Source: Bacillus sp. SORGH_AS_0510
Lineage (GTDB): Bacteria; Bacillota; Bacilli; Bacillales; Cytobacillaceae
DNA length: 64,000 nt
Assembly: GCF_030818775.1 (NCBI RefSeq)
Contig: NZ_JAUTAU010000001.1
Location: 3,042,001 to 3,106,000, forward strand
Direction: 5' to 3'
Position numbers and translations under genes: made by a program. The notes beneath the pieces were generated by a model that was not told where the DNA came from, did not search any database, and saw only the letters and a list, made by a program, of their open reading frames with translations. Positions 42,477 to 53,336 of this stretch are shown here, piece by piece (the stretch's first letter is position 1; each line of letters begins with the position of its first letter).

Positions 42477-42500
42477 AACGCCTTCATAGTTGAAGGCGTT
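42477..42500 (-). terminator. Terminator of cheA-cheW-cheW-mcp unit
   Basis: A perfect 10-bp stem AACGCCTTCA/TGAAGGCGTT with a four-base loop and a T-rich tail, 19 bases after the MCP stop. Confidence 0.9.
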
Positions 42501-42518
42501 TTCTGGAGAGAAAATATA

Positions 42519-44729
42519 TTATTTTAGTCTTTGTATCTGTTTATTTACGTCGGTAATAGCAAGGACGACTTCTTCAACGCCCTTTGATTGTGTATCAATG
42601 GTGGAATTTAGCTCTTCGGTTTGTTGTTGAACTTTTCCAACTTCTACCGAGATTTCCTGACCATACTTTGCTTGCTCATTGGTGGCCACCATCATTTGTT
42701 GAACCATTTCCTTGATATTGTTAATATTACGAACAATTTCTTCAGCCGTAAGCGCCTGTTCTTTTGTTGCATTGGTAACAGAAGCCGATTGGTGAGTCAC
42801 ATGTTCTACTGCGGAAACAATCGCATGACTTCCTTCAGCTTGCTCTGCTGTTGCAATTGAAATTTGTTGTACCTGTTCTTTGGTGCTAATAATTCCTTTA
42901 ACAATGGTTTCCGCTGTAACCGATTGCTCTTTAGTAGATTGAGTCATTTCTACTGCCTGACTTGTTACGCTTTCAACCGCTTTCGTGATAAACTCGCTAT
43001 TTTTGGATTGTTCTTCCGTTGCTTTGGCAATTTGATTCATTTCATGCGTTACTTGAGAAATTCCGTCAGAAATCTTCCTTATCGCTTGGTTCGTTTTATC
43101 TGCTAATTGATTTCCTACTTTTACCTTATGCGCTCCATCTTTGATAGAGGCAACAGCAACAGTTGTTTCCGCTTGGATCCCGTTGATTAAGTCTGCAATT
43201 TCCTTCGTTGCTTTTGCTGATCTTTCAGCAAGCTTACGTACCTCATCAGCAACAACTGCAAATCCTTTTCCATGTTCACCTGCGCGTGCTGCTTCAATTG
43301 CCGCATTGAGTGCTAATAGGTTGGTTTGATCGGCAATATCATCAATCACTGCGATAATGCTGCCAATTTCTTCTGAGCTCTTCCCTAAGTTTTCCATTAC
43401 CACACTTGTTTGGTCAATCACTTTCGAGATTTCTTTCATACCATTTAATGTTTCATTCAGTGAGATCGTACCTTCAAGAGCATCCTCTTTAACCGTATTA
43501 CTTAGCTCATTAACCGTTTTTGCACTTGCAGCTACCTGTTGAATTGAAACAACCATTTCTTCTACGGTTTCTGCTGTTTGTTTTGCTGTATCCGTTAAGC
43601 TGACAGCATGTTCACTTACACCTCTAATTGAATGGCTCATTTCCTCGATGGAAACGGAAATTTCCTCCACATTTGTGCCCGCATTTCCTACACTCATGGC
43701 TACTTGTTCAATAGAGGCCATCATTTCTTGAATCGCCGAGGAGGTTTCCTCAGCCGAGGCTGCAAATTGGTCCGCACTTGAAGCTACTAAATTAATCGAA
43801 GCACTCATTTGCTCTATTGCAGCAGAAATTTCGTCTACGCCAGATGCAGTTACGTTCGTATTCCCTGCCACTTGCTGAATAGATGCCACTAATTCACTGA
43901 TTGCATCTGTAGCTTTATTCATGGAAGCATCTAATTCATGAGCACTGACCGCTGTTTTATCAATAGACTGCTTGATTTCATTTGCCGAATTAGTAGTTAT
44001 TTCTGCATTTTTCAATACACCGCTTACTGTACGTCGAATAAGCCCATTGATTAAAAAGGCAACTAAAATACTTAAAACCATTGCTAACACAGAAACAACC
44101 AGGATTTGAATTAGAGAGTTAGTTGAACGTGCCTGAGCATCCTTGATAATGGTATCTGTATTTTTTTGCGCATTTTGAGCCATTCTTTCAAGTGAACTAA
44201 TGGTGTTGTCACCATTATGTTGTAGAACTCCTAATCTTGCATGCGTGGTGTAGTAATTTTCATCCTCTTTTATTGCAAAAATCGTAGGAATGGTATTTTC
44301 ATATGAACCGAAGTTAATTTTAAATTGATTTACTAATTTTTTATCTTTATTCGAATGTGCTGCGACTTGTTCCAAATCCTTCACATCATTCTTCACCTTT
44401 TTGATGTCAGCATTTACAATATTTTCAATTTTCTTTTTTTCGTCTTCACTTTTCTCATATGAATATTTCGTTAAATTTAACCGGATATCTGTAATACTGT
44501 CTTTTAACTTGGAGATTATTTGGGCCTCTTTTAGTTGGGTATTCCCTAGATAAGAAACATCGTCACTTAGAACATTTATTTTATAATATGAAACGATCGA
44601 TACGGATCCCAAGAATAACAACATGACAATAAAGCTGCCCCATAGTTTAACACCCATAGAGATGTTATTTGCTAGCTTTAAATACTTGTAGGATGTACTT
44701 AAAATATTTTTTTGTGGTTTATTCTGCAT
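42519..44729 (-). CDS. Methyl-accepting chemotaxis protein
   Basis: 736 aa, intact. Membrane helices lie at about residues 28-50 and 205-230; the extracellular helical sensor between them has no Cache or PAS motif I can see. The long cytoplasmic coiled coil has the invariant hairpin tip [23 protein letters not shown] near residue 465. Receptors sense attractants or repellents and control CheA through CheW. It lies 14 bases after a cheW gene, in the same unit. No C-terminal CheR-tether pentapeptide is present. Confidence 0.95.
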   Translation of the reverse strand: MQNKPQKNILSTSYKYLKLANNISMGVKLWGSFIVMLLFLGSVSIVSYYKINVLSDDVSYLGNTQLKEAQIISKLKDSITDIRLNLTKYSYEKSEDEKKKIENIVNADIKKVKNDVKDLEQVAAHSNKDKKLVNQFKINFGSYENTIPTIFAIKEDENYYTTHARLGVLQHNGDNTISSLERMAQNAQKNTDTIIKDAQARSTNSLIQILVVSVLAMVLSILVAFLINGLIRRTVSGVLKNAEITTNSANEIKQSIDKTAVSAHELDASMNKATDAISELVASIQQVAGNTNVTASGVDEISAAIEQMSASINLVASSADQFAASAEETSSAIQEMMASIEQVAMSVGNAGTNVEEISVSIEEMSHSIRGVSEHAVSLTDTAKQTAETVEEMVVSIQQVAASAKTVNELSNTVKEDALEGTISLNETLNGMKEISKVIDQTSVVMENLGKSSEEIGSIIAVIDDIADQTNLLALNAAIEAARAGEHGKGFAVVADEVRKLAERSAKATKEIADLINGIQAETTVAVASIKDGAHKVKVGNQLADKTNQAIRKISDGISQVTHEMNQIAKATEEQSKNSEFITKAVESVTSQAVEMTQSTKEQSVTAETIVKGIISTKEQVQQISIATAEQAEGSHAIVSAVEHVTHQSASVTNATKEQALTAEEIVRNINNIKEMVQQMMVATNEQAKYGQEISVEVGKVQQQTEELNSTIDTQSKGVEEVVLAITDVNKQIQRLK

Positions 44730-44743
44730 GACTAACCTCTCCT

Positions 44744-45256
44744 TTAGACTTCTGCTTCCTCTTTATTATTGATAAAGTTTTGGACCATTTCTTTTAAATC
44801 ATCAAGATTCGTAGTATTTTCCAATAACTTTTCAATATCTAGAAGAATAACAAAACGATGATCAAACTTAGAAATCCCCATTAGATAAGAAACATTGTTC
44901 GTTTCAAGTATATTGGTCTGCTCGACCGAATCCGGAGGAAGGTCAAGTACATCTGTTGCAGCATCCACAATCAATCCAATTTCTTTATCGTACACCTTCA
45001 CAATAATCATTCTCGTCGCATCTGTTTGGGTTAGTGATTGCCCCGTGAGTGCTGCCCGCATGTCGACAATAGGAGTGACCATACTTCTGATATATGCAAC
45101 TCCTAATACATGTGGAGCCCGATTAGGATAAGGTGTAATTTCAACTGTCTGCATTCTTTCTATGGATACAACCTGATTAATATGTACACCATATTCTTCT
45201 TGTCCTATCTTAAAAATAAGCACTTTCGCATCCTGAAACTTAGCTTGTTCTCTCAT
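44744..45256 (-). CDS. cheW: CheW coupling protein (second copy)
   Basis: 170 aa CheW domain: [43 protein letters not shown] (split) and later [19 protein letters not shown]. Links receptors to CheA. Slightly longer than usual because of a C-terminal helix ([16 protein letters not shown]). It follows the first cheW by 34 bases. Confidence 0.92.
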   Translation of the reverse strand: MREQAKFQDAKVLIFKIGQEEYGVHINQVVSIERMQTVEITPYPNRAPHVLGVAYIRSMVTPIVDMRAALTGQSLTQTDATRMIIVKVYDKEIGLIVDAATDVLDLPPDSVEQTNILETNNVSYLMGISKFDHRFVILLDIEKLLENTTNLDDLKEMVQNFINNKEEAEV

Positions 45257-45290
45257 ACGATGCCCCCCTTTACTTGTTATAAAATGTAGA

Positions 45291-45734
45291 TCACTCTATG
45301 TCCGTTTCATTCGTCTCATTTTTTATTAATTCTTCTAATTTTAAAAGAATAATTAAACGTCCATCATACTTTGCTATTCCTTCAAAATAATTTGTATTAA
45401 ATCCACTGGATGTTGCAGGCTCAATGCTATCAGAAGAAATATTCATAACATTACTGGTTCTATCAACAATGAAACCTAATTCTATCTCTTCATATTTTGC
45501 GATAATGACACGTGAGCTTTCAGAGTAAACCGTTTGTCCAATGTCTAACTTGTTTTGAAGATCTATAACGGGGATGACGTTTCCCCGTAGATTGATTACA
45601 CCTTTTATATAAGTTGGAACATTTGGTACTCTTGTAATGTGAGTAAGCCGCTCAATAGATTGAACGTAATCAATGTTCAATCCAAATTCTTCATCCTTTA
45701 ATGTAAAAGCGATAACTTTGATATCTTCCATCAC
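45291..45734 (-). CDS. cheW: CheW coupling protein (first copy)
   Basis: 147 aa single CheW domain (KVIAFTLKDEEFGLNIDYVQSIER, VINLRGNVIPVIDL, GIAKYDGRLIILLKLEEL). It follows cheA by 17 bases. Two CheW copies in one operon may serve different receptors; neither has the response-regulator tail that would make it CheV. Confidence 0.92.
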   Translation of the reverse strand: MMEDIKVIAFTLKDEEFGLNIDYVQSIERLTHITRVPNVPTYIKGVINLRGNVIPVIDLQNKLDIGQTVYSESSRVIIAKYEEIELGFIVDRTSNVMNISSDSIEPATSSGFNTNYFEGIAKYDGRLIILLKLEELIKNETNETDIE

Positions 45735-45751
45735 TTAGGTTCACCCTTTCT

Positions 45752-47756
45752 TTAAAAAAACTGATTAGAGTCAATGATAAGGGCTACTTGTCCATCTCCA
45801 AGGATTGTCGCACCTGATATTACATGTAAGTTAGTTAAATATTCGCCTAATGTTTTTAAAACAATCTCTTGTTGTCCAACGACTGAATCAATGACAATGC
45901 CTCTACTTTGGTTACCCTTTCGAACGATCACGATAAATTGTTGATGTTGATCCTTTGATTCACCATTTGGTGGTACTTGCAAGATTTCATTTAGATATAT
46001 TAGTGGGACAACCTGTTCTCTAAATTGAATAACTTTTTGGCCATGAAGTGTTGTCACTTGATTTTCTTCTGTAGTTGTTATTTCCACGATGGAGTTAAAT
46101 GGAATAGCATACGTTTCATCCTGCACTTTTACCAACATCGCATAAATGATAGATAACGTTAGCGGTAATTGGATATGGAAAATTGAGCCCTTTCCAGGAG
46201 TAGAATCAATCGTAATTAAACCGCCTAAAGATTCTATTTTCGTTTTTACAACATCCAGACCTACCCCGCGTCCAGAAATGTCCGAAATTTTATCTGCTGT
46301 ACTAAAACCTGATGAGAATAGCAATGAATACACTTGCTGATCTGTTAGAGTTTTAGCTTCCATTTCTGATACTACACCGCGTTCAATTGCCTTATTTAAT
46401 ACTTTTTCACGGTTGATACCTTTTCCATCATCAGAGACCTCAATAAACACGTGGTTGCCGCTTTGATAGGCTTTTAATGAATATCGTTCCTTCTTCGACC
46501 TTATTTGCTGCAACTCTTTCTTCAGCTGTTTCCAATCCATGATCTAATGCATTCCTTAATAGATGGACTAGAGGGTCACCAATTTCATCAATTACCGTTC
46601 TATCTAATTCCGTTTCAGATCCTTCAATAACTAATTGAACCTTCTTATTTAATTCCTTTGCAAGGTCTCGGATCATTCGAGGGAAACGGTTGAATACCTG
46701 CTCTACTTGCACCATACGCATATTCAATATGAGTCCTTGTAAGTCAGTAGAGATTCGCGTCATATGTTCAACTGTCTCGGTAAGTTCGGAAAGTTGAGAT
46801 TTCTTGGCGATTTGGTCAAGTCTTCCGCGATCAATGATCAATTCACTAAATAAATTCATCAAGTGGTCTAATTTATCAATATCAACCCTAATGGATTTAG
46901 CACGTGGTTTCTTCTTTCCAGCGCTCGAATCTTCTTTATTTTCTGTACGAGTCACTTTCTCAACTTTATTCTCTTCGGTTAATGCTGAAGTGGTTGTCGT
47001 ATCAGAAGATTCTAAACTCGTTCCCTCATCCACAATGACTTCTCTAACCTCAGCCACATTTGTTAATTGTGCATGTATTTCTTGAGGACTGCGCTCCGAC
47101 AACATTAGTAAGGTAAAAGAATCATCAAATTTCTCTTCTTCAATTTGTTCGACAGGTGGGATCGTTTGAATTAACTCACCTAGTTCTTCAGCTGCTTGGA
47201 AAACAAGATAAGCCCTTATTGATTTCATAACACAATTTTGATCGAGTGAGACTTTAATCTGATATAAGCCCATTCCTGATTTCTTTGCTTCGTTAATTAC
47301 AGTGGCTTGAAATTCATCCAAAACGAATTCTGCAGTGGCAGCAACCTCACGGGTAGCATGGATGAGATCAGCGTGATCAGGGTTTTGAATTATTTTTAAT
47401 TTTGCCACAACTTCTGTTACATTTTCCTTTCCTTCTCCGCCAGCCTCAATACTATCTACCATTTTTTCTATTAAATCGACACATGTAAAAATGACATCCA
47501 TGATTTCTGAAGTAATTGTTAATTTAGAATTACGAAGAAGATCAAGGACATTTTCCATTTCATGTGTTAATGAAGCAAGATCTTCAAATCCCATTGATCC
47601 GGCCATCCCTTTAAGAGTGTGGGCTGAACGGAATATTTCATTTACTATACCAGTATTTGATGAATCTGATTCAAGCTTTAAAAGTTCGTCATTGATTGAC
47701 TGCAAATGTTCTTTTGATTCTTCAATAAACATTTCTAAATAATTATTTAAATCCAT
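45752..47756 (-). pseudogene. cheA: cheA, chemotaxis histidine kinase, interrupted by a +1 frameshift
   Basis: The first frame (47756 to about 46475) encodes the Hpt domain with the phosphorylated His in FRSAHTLKGMAGSMGF (near residue 47), the CheY/CheB-binding domain, the dimerisation domain and the N-box (HLLRNALDHGLETAEER). It breaks after GTIFIK. Dropping one A of AAAA (plus-strand TTTT, 46472-46475) continues AYQSGNHVFIEVSDDGKGI, the G1 box of the ATP site, then SGRGVGLDVVKTKIESLGG and the CheW-like P5 domain, about 667 aa in all. Broken in the ATPase domain, CheA would be inactive, so the shift is either decisive or an error. A SigA-type promoter lies at 47841-47871. Confidence 0.88.
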
Positions 47757-47840
47757 TTCAACTTCCCCTCGCTAAATAGCATACAAAAGTAGGACTAAAG
47801 CTTTCATTGTTACACCTAAAAAAATACAGTTATATACCTC

Positions 47841-47871
47841 ATATTAGCATAAATTTTGACTAATTTAACAA
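47841..47871 (-). promoter_or_regulatory. Candidate SigA promoter of cheA unit
   Basis: TTGTTA, 19 bases, TGCTAATAT (extended -10) on the minus strand, about 85 bases before cheA. The spacer is longer than ideal. Confidence 0.45.
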
Positions 47872-47954
47872 AATATTTTTGATAGATTTTCAGTTTTTGA
47901 TAATATTGATAGAAACATATCTACTTTTATCAAAATAAATGAATGGTAAACGAA

Positions 47955-47983
47955 GACGCCTTCGCATACATCGCGAAAGCGTC
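47955..47983 (-). terminator. Terminator of the first MCP gene
   Basis: GACGCTTTCGC and GCGAAGGCGTC pair (one mismatch or wobble) around GATGTAT, followed by TTCGTTT, 16 bases after the MCP stop. Confidence 0.8.
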
Positions 47984-47998
47984 CTTTCTTTGGATGAT

Positions 47999-50161
47999 TT
48001 ATTTTAACTTCTGAATTTGTGAATTTACATCTGTAATGGCCTGCACTACCTCTTCTACTTCTTTTGTTTGTGTTTCAATACTGGTATTCAATTCTTCTGT
48101 TTGTTTTTGTACATTCCCAACCTCTAAAGCAATCTCTTTTCCATATCTAGCTTGGTCATTTGTTGCAATCAGCATTTGTTGTACCATATCTTTGATACTG
48201 TTAATATTACGAACAATTTCTTCAGCCGTTAATGCTTGTTCTTTTGTTGCATTAGTCACTGAACTTGATTGGTTGGTTACATTTTCAACTGCTGCTACTA
48301 TTGCATGGCTACCCTTTGCCTGTTCTGCAGTTGCAATTGAAATTTGTTGAATTTGATCCTTTGTATTTACAATCCCTTTGACAATTTCTTCTGCCGTAAT
48401 GGTTTGTTCTTTAGCTGATTCTGTCATTTCAACTGCCTGAGTAGTTACACTTTCTACTGCTTTTGTAATAAATTCACTATTCTTAGTTTGTTCTTCTGTT
48501 GCTTTAGCAATTTGATTCATTTCATCTGTTACTTGAGCAATACCTTCCACAATTTTCATGATAGCCTGATTCGTTTGTTCAGCTAGTTCATTTCCTATTT
48601 TAACTTTTTCTGCTCCATCCTTAATAGAAGATATAGCCACAGTTGTTTCACTTTGAATTCCTTTAATTAATTTAGCAATTTCCTTTGTTGCTTGTGCTGA
48701 TCTTTCAGCAAGCTTACGTACTTCATCAGCTACAACTGCAAAACCTTTACCATGTTCACCAGCGCGTGCGGCCTCAATAGCTGCATTAAGTGCCAGTAAA
48801 TTTGTTTGATCAGCAATATCATCAATAACTGCAACGATACTTCCAATCTCCTTCGAACTCTTTCCTAAAGTTTCCATAACCGAACTAGTTTGATCGATCA
48901 CATTAGAAATTTCTTTCATTCCATTTAGCGTTTCATTTAGAGAAATCGTTCCTTTATATGCATCATCTTTTACTTCTTTACTTAACTGATTAACTGTGTG
49001 TGCACTTTCAGCTACCTTCTTTATAGAAACAACCATTTCCTCAACTGTTCCAGATGTTTTTTCTGCTGTATCTGTTAAACTAATCGCGTATTCACTAACG
49101 CCTTTAATAGATTCATTCATATATTCGATTGATTCTGAAAATTTCTCAACTGTTTCATTTACTGTACTAGTACTAACTGCCACCTGTTCAATCGAAGCCA
49201 TCATTTCCTGGATTGCTGAAGAAGTTTCCTCGGCAGACGCAGACAGATGATCAGCACTTCCTTTTACTATATTAATAGAAGCGCTCATTTGCTCAACAGC
49301 AGCAGAAATTTCATCAACACCTGATGCCGTTACATTGGTATTCCCAGCCACCTGTTGAATAGAAGCAACTAGTTCCCCAACGGAATCGTTGGCCTTATTC
49401 ATGGATACTTCTAACTCTTGTGCACTTTGTGCAGTCTTTTCAATCGATTTTTTAATTTCAGAAGCAGAATTGGTTGTAATGTCTGCATTTGTAACGACAC
49501 CATAAACAGATCGTCTGATTAGATTATTGATAAGGAATGCCACTAGGATACTAAAGAACATGCCAATAATCGACGCAATAATAATTTCCATAATTGCACT
49601 AGAAGAATCTTTAGCTGCGTTCTCAATGATTCCATCATTGGTCTTTTTCACACTCTTAGACAGCTGGTCGAGTGAAACCATTGTCTTTCCACCTAGCGCT
49701 GATAAAAGTCCCATTTTCCCATGAACATCTTCATATTTGTTACTCTTAGATACTTCATAGAAATCAGGAGTGTAGGCTACATATTTCTCAAAGCTTTTAC
49801 TAAACTCGTCTAGAAACTTCTTATTTTCAGGAGAAGGATCTATTTTTTGAAGATCTTTTATGTTTTTTCTTACTTTTGCTGCTTCAGTTTCAATATACTT
49901 TTCTAGATTTGCTTTTGTTGCTGCATCTTGTTCATAGGCATGCTGGGATGCATACAATCTAACATTGGTTACTTCCTCTTTTAAATTTCCGATGATTTCT
50001 AGTTCCGGCACTTGAGTACTGCCCATACCGCTGACATCGTTACTTAACATGTTTATTTTATTGTAAGAAGCAAACGAAATAGAGCCTAAAAATAAAAAAA
50101 CAATGATAAAGCTACCCCAAAGTTTCACACCCATTGATAAATTTTTTATTTTCCCCACCAT
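47999..50161 (-). CDS. Methyl-accepting chemotaxis protein
   Basis: 720 aa, intact, with AAAGGAGATG before the ATG. Membrane helices lie at about residues 12-34 and 190-215; the tip [18 protein letters not shown] is near residue 450. It is homologous along the whole cytoplasmic part to the other two MCPs here but more diverged at DNA level. It forms its own unit between the hook/switch operon terminator and cheA. Upstream are two CTCGAA direct repeats 11 bases apart; a SigD element is not convincing. Confidence 0.95.
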   Translation of the reverse strand: MVGKIKNLSMGVKLWGSFIIVFLFLGSISFASYNKINMLSNDVSGMGSTQVPELEIIGNLKEEVTNVRLYASQHAYEQDAATKANLEKYIETEAAKVRKNIKDLQKIDPSPENKKFLDEFSKSFEKYVAYTPDFYEVSKSNKYEDVHGKMGLLSALGGKTMVSLDQLSKSVKKTNDGIIENAAKDSSSAIMEIIIASIIGMFFSILVAFLINNLIRRSVYGVVTNADITTNSASEIKKSIEKTAQSAQELEVSMNKANDSVGELVASIQQVAGNTNVTASGVDEISAAVEQMSASINIVKGSADHLSASAEETSSAIQEMMASIEQVAVSTSTVNETVEKFSESIEYMNESIKGVSEYAISLTDTAEKTSGTVEEMVVSIKKVAESAHTVNQLSKEVKDDAYKGTISLNETLNGMKEISNVIDQTSSVMETLGKSSKEIGSIVAVIDDIADQTNLLALNAAIEAARAGEHGKGFAVVADEVRKLAERSAQATKEIAKLIKGIQSETTVAISSIKDGAEKVKIGNELAEQTNQAIMKIVEGIAQVTDEMNQIAKATEEQTKNSEFITKAVESVTTQAVEMTESAKEQTITAEEIVKGIVNTKDQIQQISIATAEQAKGSHAIVAAVENVTNQSSSVTNATKEQALTAEEIVRNINSIKDMVQQMLIATNDQARYGKEIALEVGNVQKQTEELNTSIETQTKEVEEVVQAITDVNSQIQKLK

Positions 50162-50265
50162 TACTTACATCTCCTTTATGTACTACTAAAAAAATCAAAA
50201 TAATGCATACCACTCACTATCAAATTTTCGAGCTAAATTCGAGAATACTTTGATAGTTTATTGAA

Positions 50266-50317
50266 AAAGCGAGAGGACTGGGGACCGATAATATTGGTTC
50301 CATACACATCTCGCTTT
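50266..50317 (-). terminator. Terminator of the fliK-to-yvyF operon
   Basis: AAAGCGAGA and TCTCGCTTT form the base of a long hairpin with inner pairing GGAACC/GGTCCC, ending in TTTTTC on the minus strand, six bases after the yvyF stop. Confidence 0.75.
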
Positions 50318-50322
50318 CACTT

Positions 50323-50724
50323 TTATAAGTAATGTCTTATATAGCCTCCAGCCTTGTCGGTTCTATTAAGACTGTTTTCTACTTCCTGTTCATTCTTACT
50401 TTCAAATTGGTTAATTTGTGTCGAACAGCTCTTGCAAATTTTACCTGATCGTATCATACTACCACACGTTCCACATGGATATGTTAAGTTAGGAAAGCTC
50501 CCCATTACAATTCGGCCAGCCAATATATACTCCCGAATTTGAGCAACCGTGACTTTGGTTTCATCACTTACTTCTTGTATTGTGCTGCCAGGATATTCAC
50601 GCAAATATGCTGCTGTTTTCAAAAAATCCTCTTCAGCTTTTTGATAACATTCTTCACAAATATTTCTAATTCGAAGATATAGCTTTCTGCATTTTGGACA
50701 ATTCCCTAATTGTGGTGTTGACAA
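50323..50724 (-). CDS. yvyF: YvyF-like flagellar operon protein with zinc-ribbon Cys pairs
   Basis: 133 aa from a TTG at 50724, chosen for AAAGGGAGTGGG upstream and the match to YvyF length (about 139); the longer open frame overlaps the cheY end. NCPKCRKLYLR, ICEECYQKAEEDF, PNLTYPCGTCGSMIRSGKICKSC give four CxxC pairs, likely binding zinc, around a helical domain (TIQEVSDETKVTVAQIREYI) like a winged helix. In B. subtilis YvyF lies before flgM. Function uncertain; regulation of flagellar genes is possible. Confidence 0.85.
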   Translation of the reverse strand: MSTPQLGNCPKCRKLYLRIRNICEECYQKAEEDFLKTAAYLREYPGSTIQEVSDETKVTVAQIREYILAGRIVMGSFPNLTYPCGTCGSMIRSGKICKSCSTQINQFESKNEQEVENSLNRTDKAGGYIRHYL

Positions 50725-50794
50725 AAGCCCACTCCCTTTACGCCTTATTCGTGTATTCATATCGTAAAACTTTGAATCATACGAAAGGGGATAA

Positions 50795-51157
50795 TTAGCT
50801 ACCCAATACTTTTTTAATAGATTCCATGACACGATCAGGTTGGAACGGTTTTACCACAAAATCTTTCGCACCCGCTTGAATTGCCTCTAATACCATAGGC
50901 TGCTGCCCCATCGCAGAACACATAATAATTTTAGCCTGAGGATGAAACCCTCTGATTTCTTTCACGGCGCTAATCCCGTCTTTCTCAGGCATAGTAATAT
51001 CCATTGTCACAATATCTGGATTAAGTTCACGGTATTTATCTACAGCGTCTGCCCCATTTACTGCTTCACCAACTACCTCAAGTCCATTCTTAGTCAAAAT
51101 ATCTTTCAACATCATACGCATAAATGCTGCATCATCAACGATTAATACTTTAGCCAT
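50795..51157 (-). CDS. cheY: Chemotaxis response regulator CheY
   Basis: 120 aa single receiver domain: acidic pair VDDAAFMRMMLKD at residues 8-9, phosphoacceptor Asp in NPDIVTMDITMPEKDG (about residue 54), and Lys in DFVVKPFQPDRV (about 104). CheY-P binds FliM and FliY; in Bacillus this promotes counter-clockwise rotation. After fliY, as usual. Confidence 0.96.
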   Translation of the reverse strand: MAKVLIVDDAAFMRMMLKDILTKNGLEVVGEAVNGADAVDKYRELNPDIVTMDITMPEKDGISAVKEIRGFHPQAKIIMCSAMGQQPMVLEAIQAGAKDFVVKPFQPDRVMESIKKVLGS

Positions 51158-51184
51158 AATTTTTTCTCCTCCTACATTCTTTGA

Positions 51185-52309
51185 TTAATTGGTCATTTTA
51201 GTAATACGGTCAATCTGGCTGATAATATCTGTAATACGAACGCCGAAGCTTTCTTCTATTACGACCACTTCACCTTTAGCAATCAGTTTATGATTGGCAA
51301 GAATATCTACTGGTTCTCCGGCCAATTTATCTAGTTGAATAACGGCACCAGGACCTAATTCCAATATTTTTCGAATTTGCATTTTGGTGCGTCCTAACTC
51401 TACCGTTATTTCAAGTGGAATATCAAATAACATATCAATATTCCCTGAATAAGAATTGCTTGAAGTTGTTTCGTTAAAAGTAGTGTATTCTATCTTCTGA
51501 ACATTAGCATTAACATGTGAATGCTGTGTGCTGCTTTCTGAAAATGACTGTTCTTGATAATAAGAAGTAGGTGCTGCCTGGGTCTTTACAGGCTGACTAG
51601 CTACTGGTTTTACTTCTTTTTCTATATTCAAACTTGGTTCAGCTGGCGCACTTGGTGACATGATTTTTTGGATCATATCTTTTCCGAATGATAGTGGGAT
51701 AAATTGGATCATATTTGAATCTATTAAACTTCCCACTTTTAAATTAAAAGATATCTCTAAAATAATATCATCCTCAAGGTCTTCTAATTTCTTAGGCGGA
51801 AAACCAAGTACATCAATGGTAGGCGGTGATATATCCACTTTCTGACTAAAAATAGTGGACATAGATGTGGCAGCGGATCCCATCATTTGGTTCATTGCTT
51901 CTTGAACGGCACTTAGGTGTAATTCTGAAAGTTCCGGTTCAAGGGACGTTCCATCTCCGCCCATCATCAAATTAGCTATGATCTTAGCATCTCGCTCTTT
52001 GATCATTAACAAATTCTTACCGCGAATTCCCTCCGTATAATCCACATGAACAGCCACATGTTTTTCACTTATTAACTCTTCCATCTTCTCCTGTTCAATC
52101 ACAGACAGTGTAGGCGTAGTAATCTCAACTCTTTGGTTAAGAAGTGAAGATAAAGCTGTGGTAGAGCTCCCTAATGCAATATTCCCAATCTCCCCTAAAG
52201 CATCCTGCTCCAAGGAGCTCAAAAAGTCATCTATCGATAACCTAGGTGTTTCATTCATTTGATTAAACAGTGCGTTGATCTCATCTTGAGATAATAACCC
52301 CTCGTTCAT
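51185..52309 (-). CDS. fliY: Flagellar switch phosphatase FliY (FliN domain)
   Basis: 374 aa from the ATG at 52309 just after the fliM stop; AAGGAG lies about 12 bases upstream. It begins NEGLLSQDEINALF, the CheY-P binding peptide. Residues of about 35-210 are a CheC-like domain with two ExxxN-type phosphatase elements (DALGEIGNIALGSSTTALS, SAVQEAMNQMMGSAATSMS). The C-terminal SpoA/FliN domain (FDIPLEITVELGRTKMQIRKILELGPGAVI, split) follows a Gln/Ser-rich linker. It dephosphorylates CheY-P at the motor and forms the C-ring. Confidence 0.95.
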   Translation of the reverse strand: MNEGLLSQDEINALFNQMNETPRLSIDDFLSSLEQDALGEIGNIALGSSTTALSSLLNQRVEITTPTLSVIEQEKMEELISEKHVAVHVDYTEGIRGKNLLMIKERDAKIIANLMMGGDGTSLEPELSELHLSAVQEAMNQMMGSAATSMSTIFSQKVDISPPTIDVLGFPPKKLEDLEDDIILEISFNLKVGSLIDSNMIQFIPLSFGKDMIQKIMSPSAPAEPSLNIEKEVKPVASQPVKTQAAPTSYYQEQSFSESSTQHSHVNANVQKIEYTTFNETTSSNSYSGNIDMLFDIPLEITVELGRTKMQIRKILELGPGAVIQLDKLAGEPVDILANHKLIAKGEVVVIEESFGVRITDIISQIDRITKMTN

Positions 52310-52310
52310 T

Positions 52311-53285
52311 TTATATGTCATCTCCTTCAGAGTGGATTGTTTCTTCTATTTGAACAGCGTAGCGTCCCTTTTGAAGACCTGGATTTCCTACGAATCTCGT
52401 CACTTGATCTACTTTGACTTGAATTTTTCCAGTTTCTATACCAATCACATCTCCGACCTGCAGGTTATAAAGTTCGGAAATCGGTAAAGTAGCCCTTCCT
52501 AACTCCGCAATTACATGTACACCAATAGTGTCCAGGTTTTGCTTAATTTTATCCTGCTGAGGTGCGCTTGTTTTCGACATGGAAGAAAGCCATTGATGTG
52601 TTGATAATTTAGGCAAAACTGGTTCCACAATCAAATGTGGTATACACAGAGTCATTCTTCCCGTAATTTCTCCAATCGTTATGTGGAGAGCAATAACAAT
52701 CACTGTGTCATTTGGGGAAGAGATTTGTATAAATTGCGGATTTGATTCAATTGCTTCCGATCTCACTTTTATATTTTCGATATTTTTCCATGCATTTTGA
52801 TAAATATCTGATGCTCTTAAGAAAATCTTTTGTAACAATACTGTTTCTATATCTGTTAATGACCCGTTACCCGAGGATGATATCCCCTGTCCCCCTAGCA
52901 ACCGTTCTAATATTGCATAGGCAACTTGAGGGTTCATTTCCATAACCATTTTCCCATCCATTGGTTGAACCTCAAAAACGTTCAAAATTGTACGCGAGGG
53001 GATCGACGCGATAAATTCTTGGTAGTTTACTTGATCTACCAAATCAATCTGTATTTGAACATAGGTTCTAAGTTGAGCAGAAAGATAAGAAGTTAATAAT
53101 CTAGTAAAATTCTCATGAATTCTCGTAATACTTCTCAACTGTTCCTTGGAATAACGCATAGCGCGTTTAAAGTCATAAAGTTTTACCTTTTCCTCTTTAA
53201 CCGTTACATCAGACGCTTGTATTTCACCATTATTTAAGGCGGATAACAGGGCATCAATCTCTTGTTGCGATAATACATCTGCCAA
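52311..53285 (-). CDS. fliM: Flagellar motor switch protein FliM
   Basis: 324 aa. CheY-binding N-terminus VLSQQEIDALLSALNNGE; middle domain FKRAMRYSKEQLRSITRIHENFTRLLTSYLSAQLRTYV (split); C-terminal SpoA domain (VHVIAELGRATLPISELYNLQVGDVI). In B. subtilis fliL precedes fliM; here flgE does, with 51 bases between and no fliL. Confidence 0.96.
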   Translation of the reverse strand: MADVLSQQEIDALLSALNNGEIQASDVTVKEEKVKLYDFKRAMRYSKEQLRSITRIHENFTRLLTSYLSAQLRTYVQIQIDLVDQVNYQEFIASIPSRTILNVFEVQPMDGKMVMEMNPQVAYAILERLLGGQGISSSGNGSLTDIETVLLQKIFLRASDIYQNAWKNIENIKVRSEAIESNPQFIQISSPNDTVIVIALHITIGEITGRMTLCIPHLIVEPVLPKLSTHQWLSSMSKTSAPQQDKIKQNLDTIGVHVIAELGRATLPISELYNLQVGDVIGIETGKIQVKVDQVTRFVGNPGLQKGRYAVQIEETIHSEGDDI

Positions 53286-53336
53286 AGGGCATCCCCCTAA
53301 CTCTTCCCTGAGTTATTCAATCAATTTATAATGTTA

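Noticed and set aside
50240..50300. Plus-strand CCGATAA with AAAA 16 bases upstream, resembling a SigD promoter
   Set aside because: It lies inside the yvyF terminator hairpin, has a poor -35, and points at no plus-strand gene.
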